In this document: positions 61,326 through 64,000 of the stretch, one piece after another | Layout of the letters: the number at the start of each line of letters is the position of its first letter | Numbering within the stretch: position 1 is the first letter of the stretch | The notes under the pieces: model-generated | Seen by the model: only the letters and a program-made list of their open reading frames with translations | What the model was told of the DNA's origin: nothing | The model's database searches: none | Program-made: the position numbers and the translations under genes | IMG/VR virus record: IMGVR_UViG_3300023296_000646 | Span: 30,981-94,980 of that record | Length of the DNA: 64,000 nucleotides | Direction: 5' to 3' (one strand) | Source: a virus

Positions 61326-61649
61326 CTAATATCTCCATCCAGAAACTCGTCCAACACGAATCGTGTACGATATTGGATCTCCTATTTGGTATCGTTCATA
61401 TCTTCCATGACTTACCGACTTTGAATCATCGTGACCATCTAGCGATTTAATGTCAACACTCCATGATGGTGGATGTGACTGAATGTGTGGCATATCATTA
61501 ATATATGTAGTTGTAACATACGCAGGATGATAGTGCTTATCTGTTACCATTCCAGTTTGAGGAATGTCTGGTTGAAATGCACAATCTATCGGAAGGAATA
61601 TAAATATGAATGCCAATAGACATCCAAATAATACAGTTAATACTTTCAT
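61326..61649 (-). CDS. Secreted or membrane-anchored protein, 107 residues
   Basis: Hydrophobic N-terminus (VLTVLFGCLLAFIFIFLPI), then TGMVTDKHYHPAYVTTTYIN and a DPISYTIRVG-type strand pattern. Ends at TAG. Resembles short phage envelope-exposed proteins; role unknown. Confidence 0.55.
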   Translation of the reverse strand: MKVLTVLFGCLLAFIFIFLPIDCAFQPDIPQTGMVTDKHYHPAYVTTTYINDMPHIQSHPPSWSVDIKSLDGHDDSKSVSHGRYERYQIGDPISYTIRVGRVSGWRY

Positions 61650-61954
61650 ATCGCGTCGTCTAACTGTTTAGTTGATGGTTTTTCAAAATGAACACATCCA
61701 AAGTCTGTATCTGTTACTAAGCAATATCGGCTTCGTTCTACGTTACCGAAAGGTATCTGATCACTTTGACTTTCAAATCTCTGTTCACCATTTCCCTTTT
61801 CGGAACGGTTACTTCTATCTAGAACTGTAGCTGCAGAATCGTTATGTATTGTAAACTTCCATTTAGCAGAAGTACATATTCCCTTAAAGATTGAATATCC
61901 AATTTCTGCTTGCTCATTTTTCCAATGGGCACAATTTTTACAAATTTCTTTCAT
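61646..61954 (-). CDS. Cysteine-rich protein, 102 residues
   Basis: MKEICKNCAHWK, later GICTSAKW, and SRYCLVTDTDFGCVHF: five Cys arranged as a metal-binding fold. Coupled to the next gene by overlap. Unknown. Confidence 0.55.
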   Translation of the reverse strand: MKEICKNCAHWKNEQAEIGYSIFKGICTSAKWKFTIHNDSAATVLDRSNRSEKGNGEQRFESQSDQIPFGNVERSRYCLVTDTDFGCVHFEKPSTKQLDDAI

Positions 61955-61990
61955 ATGTCAAGCCTAGTGGTTATTTTTTGATATCCGGAT

Positions 61991-62173
61991 TCACTTATCG
62001 TCTCCTGTCACAATTGCACCAATTGCAGCAACTAATCCACCTACTAATAGATGGGCAAATGTTGCATTGTCAAATAGTCCCAAAGCTAGCATGCGATAAA
62101 ACGCAAAAATAACTGAAGGGGCTGAAATGATAATGGCAATTACTTTTGTGTTATGGGCTATTTTAGCTGTCAT
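61991..62173 (-). CDS. Small membrane protein, 60 residues
   Basis: Start ATG 62173 rather than a longer upstream start with polar leader. Two spans, VIAIIISAPSVIFAFYRML and HLLVGGLVAAIGAIV. Unknown. Confidence 0.55.
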   Translation of the reverse strand: MTAKIAHNTKVIAIIISAPSVIFAFYRMLALGLFDNATFAHLLVGGLVAAIGAIVTGDDK

Positions 62174-62187
62174 CTTTTTGTTTTGTT

Positions 62188-62403
62188 TTAGAGCGTTCGT
62201 TCTTTTCCCACAAATTGGGCTTTCCACGCAGGATCTTTTTGTTTTTCGATTAATGTTGCGTATGCATCATTGTATGCGTGTCTCATAAGATCAATTTCAA
62301 AATTTAGTTCTTCTACTTGATCCTTTTTATCTGCGATCTTTGTCATCAAAGATCTAGTTTTAGTTTGAAGTGCTGGAATTGATAAGTTTTCGTTATGGTG
62401 CAT
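62188..62403 (-). CDS. Small coiled-coil protein, 71 residues
   Basis: Helical, IADKKDQVEELNFEIDLMRH. Ten codons after the TAG of the upstream gene in the same open frame. Unknown. Confidence 0.5.
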   Translation of the reverse strand: MHHNENLSIPALQTKTRSLMTKIADKKDQVEELNFEIDLMRHAYNDAYATLIEKQKDPAWKAQFVGKERTL

Positions 62404-62430
62404 TATGAATCTAATGTAATAAATTTTTAA

Positions 62431-62667
62431 CTAGTAAGTTCTATTTTCCGATTGTTCTTCTTTAGATAACTCTGAAATTTTTCTATCAGTTAATATTGGT
62501 GTAACGGTTAGATTGTTAATAGTTGGAGGTCCTGTAGGATATCCAGTGTTTTCATACCATCCAATCACAACACTCTCACCACCTTCAGAATATTCTAAAG
62601 ATCGTGCCCTAGTAAGTGCTTCTATCAATCCGTCTACTTGTATAAATGAAAGTTTAAATTCTGGCAT
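62431..62667 (-). CDS. Hypothetical protein, 78 residues
   Basis: Begins MPEFKLSFIQVDGLIEALTR. Ends at TAG; the frame then stays open for nine codons into the start of the 71-residue gene. Unknown. Confidence 0.5.
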   Translation of the reverse strand: MPEFKLSFIQVDGLIEALTRARSLEYSEGGESVVIGWYENTGYPTGPPTINNLTVTPILTDRKISELSKEEQSENRTY

Positions 62668-62672
62668 AATCT

Positions 62673-63029
62673 TTATGTGATACTTGTAAAGATAAAAACA
62701 GTAGGTTCTGGTACTATTCCGTTTTCTGGTATTTTAAACAATTGTCTATACCGATTCATTATTGCGGTTGGATCTTCTAACGTTTTCATGGCTTGAGTGA
62801 TGTCAAACGGATCCCATGAATAATATTTACCACCATCCTCTTGTGCAAGAATTTTTCCAAATACTGGAGTGCCGTGCTCACCTGTGATTAGACTAAAGTC
62901 TTCGCCGATATGTCCCTCAATCATAGGTAAGAATTCATCATCCCAAAAATCAATTTCGTTACCTTCGTAATCTTCCGTCAGTTCCAGTTGATATCCATGT
63001 ACAATATAATCTGTTCTGTCAACTCCCAT
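62673..63029 (-). CDS. Conserved phage-type hypothetical protein, 118 residues
   Basis: GVDRTDYIVHGYQLELTEDY, then acidic with WDDEFLPMIEGHIGEDFSLI. Pattern seen in other tailed phages, role unknown. Confidence 0.55.
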   Translation of the reverse strand: MGVDRTDYIVHGYQLELTEDYEGNEIDFWDDEFLPMIEGHIGEDFSLITGEHGTPVFGKILAQEDGGKYYSWDPFDITQAMKTLEDPTAIMNRYRQLFKIPENGIVPEPTVFIFTSIT

Positions 63030-63255
63030 CTTGTTCGTCCCCTATTTGCTTTAGAATAAAGTCTTTTACATATAGACATAACAGAATAGGAAGTCCAACG
63101 AACCAAAAAACTGATAGCTGAGCTTCGCCCTTGTGTGGTCTTTCAGTTCGTCGACTCGTGTCAAGTCCATGATAGTTTCTAAAAAGTCCCATATGGACTC
63201 CTGCCATTGTTGCATATGCAACAATTATTATAAGTATGATTAATAGAATTGTCAT
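63019..63255 (-). CDS. Small membrane protein, 78 residues
   Basis: Two spans: TILLIILIIIVAYATMAG and FWFVGLPILLCLYVKDF. Overlaps both neighbours. Unknown. Confidence 0.55.
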   Translation of the reverse strand: MTILLIILIIIVAYATMAGVHMGLFRNYHGLDTSRRTERPHKGEAQLSVFWFVGLPILLCLYVKDFILKQIGDEQDGS

Positions 63256-63560
63256 TTTTTAGTATTTCCTCTAATTTTATCAATAGCCCGTTGAATATTA
63301 TCGTCACGATTTTTAGCGTATGGTGCACATTCGTTTCGTAGGCGTTCAAGCGCCCGTTCTGGAACTAAATACTTATCAAACTTCATAAGTGTAAGTAGGT
63401 TAAGCATTACTATAGGAGAATCTGTTTTGAATTGTTCTCCGGCCATATGATGGTCAAACGTATCTGTCTTTGTTTGAATCATGCATACCAACGTACTGTC
63501 AAGATATTTCAAAACATATACGTTGCTATCATCTCCAATTCTACAATAAGTCATATTCAC
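63252..63560 (-). CDS. Hypothetical protein, 102 residues
   Basis: MTYCRIGDDSNVYVLKYLDS then helical remainder. Unknown. Confidence 0.5.
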   Translation of the reverse strand: MNMTYCRIGDDSNVYVLKYLDSTLVCMIQTKTDTFDHHMAGEQFKTDSPIVMLNLLTLMKFDKYLVPERALERLRNECAPYAKNRDDNIQRAIDKIRGNTKK

Positions 63561-63562
63561 AG

Positions 63563-63979
63563 TTACCAGTCTATATTAATTACGTATTCACCTGAGTCCA
63601 AAAATCCTTTCGTGTGCAAATCGTTAGCAAGTGTCATAACGTCTGGGTAAAAATTCCGTTCCCAAAATAATCTTAAATGAAAATGTTCCATAGTAGATTC
63701 GTCTACCACATCAACCCCCAACCATTCAGTTGGGCTACGGGCTAACCAATTTACGAACTTAACACCCATTTCATCCCCGTTAACTACCTCTGGGATAGAC
63801 TCAGGGTAACATTCGTCCATTTCAGGATATTTCTCAGGCACATTTAATGCGAAAGTACCACGATTCCTACAACCTTCTTGCTGTTGAAAATTATAGATCC
63901 GACAGTACACATCAGTGACTAGGCGATCCCATTCAGCACACTCAACCATCGTTACCAATTCTGTCTTTAATTTTTTCAT
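63563..63979 (-). CDS. Hypothetical protein, 138 residues
   Basis: Cys- and Trp-containing, with GCRNRGTFALNVPEKYPEMD and a beta-rich end. Last gene before the window edge; nothing beyond 63979. Unknown. Confidence 0.5.
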   Translation of the reverse strand: MKKLKTELVTMVECAEWDRLVTDVYCRIYNFQQQEGCRNRGTFALNVPEKYPEMDECYPESIPEVVNGDEMGVKFVNWLARSPTEWLGVDVVDESTMEHFHLRLFWERNFYPDVMTLANDLHTKGFLDSGEYVINIDW

Positions 63980-64000
63980 CCTTTTTGTGATTTGTTAGGT

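Noticed and set aside
1-64000. Global TAG reassignment as in some crAss-like phages
   Set aside because: At least 15 genes, including terminase, dUTPase, the Mre11-Rad50 fusion and HD hydrolase, end at TAG exactly where family C-termini are expected; only a few frames need readthrough.

Overview
This window is part of a large, low-GC (roughly one third G+C) tailed-phage genome with T4-like architecture. The evidence is a gp20-type portal, a gp17-type terminase, gp6 and gp25 baseplate wedge proteins, a gp5-like spike, a gp46/47-type recombination nuclease, a gp61-type primase and a gp55-like late sigma factor. It therefore has a contractile tail. All genes but one small one read on the minus strand. 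The virion proteins (beta-rich, Ser/Thr/Gly-rich, with LamG-like segments) resemble those of marine T4-like phages. One secreted protein has a Bacteroidota-style signal peptide end (VQAQD), but the host is not otherwise shown by the sequence.

Layout from left to right (transcription runs right to left). 1-7.2 kb: portal, terminase, two small membrane/coiled-coil proteins, a zinc-ribbon protein and an 804-residue protein with a metallopeptidase-like and a nucleotidyltransferase-like motif. 7.2-16.3 kb: one 3008-residue fibre gene with tandem modules and coiled-coil-like repeats. 16.3-21.9 kb: a lone plus-strand RHH-like gene, a single-chain Mre11-Rad50 protein, primase, T7-endonuclease-I-like resolvase and small proteins. 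21.9-37.6 kb: tail and baseplate genes. 37.6-40.7 kb: terminator, late sigma factor, a phage tmRNA and an endolysin. 40.7-46.5 kb: peptide deformylase, membrane protein, HD hydrolase, thioredoxin, dUTPase. 46.5-51.5 kb: a fibre/zinc-ribbon chimera, a PTH2-like protein, a tRNA with anticodon CUA, a vWA protein and a HTH-metallophosphoesterase. 51.5-64 kb: dense, overlapping small genes of mostly unknown function, many membrane-anchored or cysteine-rich.

The most striking locus is 47.9-48.6 kb. A tRNA with loop CUCUAAA (anticodon CUA, amber suppressor type) is followed directly by two reading frames that are each broken only by an early in-frame TAG: a 44-codon membrane protein (TAG at codon 9) and a PTH2-like protein (TAG at codon 3). 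Other in-frame ambers lie at 61.3, 62.4 and 43.9 kb. TAG is not globally reassigned, because at least 15 genes, including terminase and dUTPase, end naturally at TAG. The window also holds a tmRNA and a peptide deformylase. Together these suggest a phage programme acting on translation: selective amber readthrough, peptidyl-tRNA recycling and ribosome rescue.

A recurring element, GTATATTTATA on the minus strand, lies about 20-40 nt before many start codons and 9 nt before the tmRNA 5' end. It is the best candidate for the late promoter read by the gp55-like factor. Two transcripts carrying it share a structured leader. Two small genes appear frameshifted (an A8 run at 53.2 kb; a +1 shift at 57.2 kb); these may be programmed or may be sequence errors.
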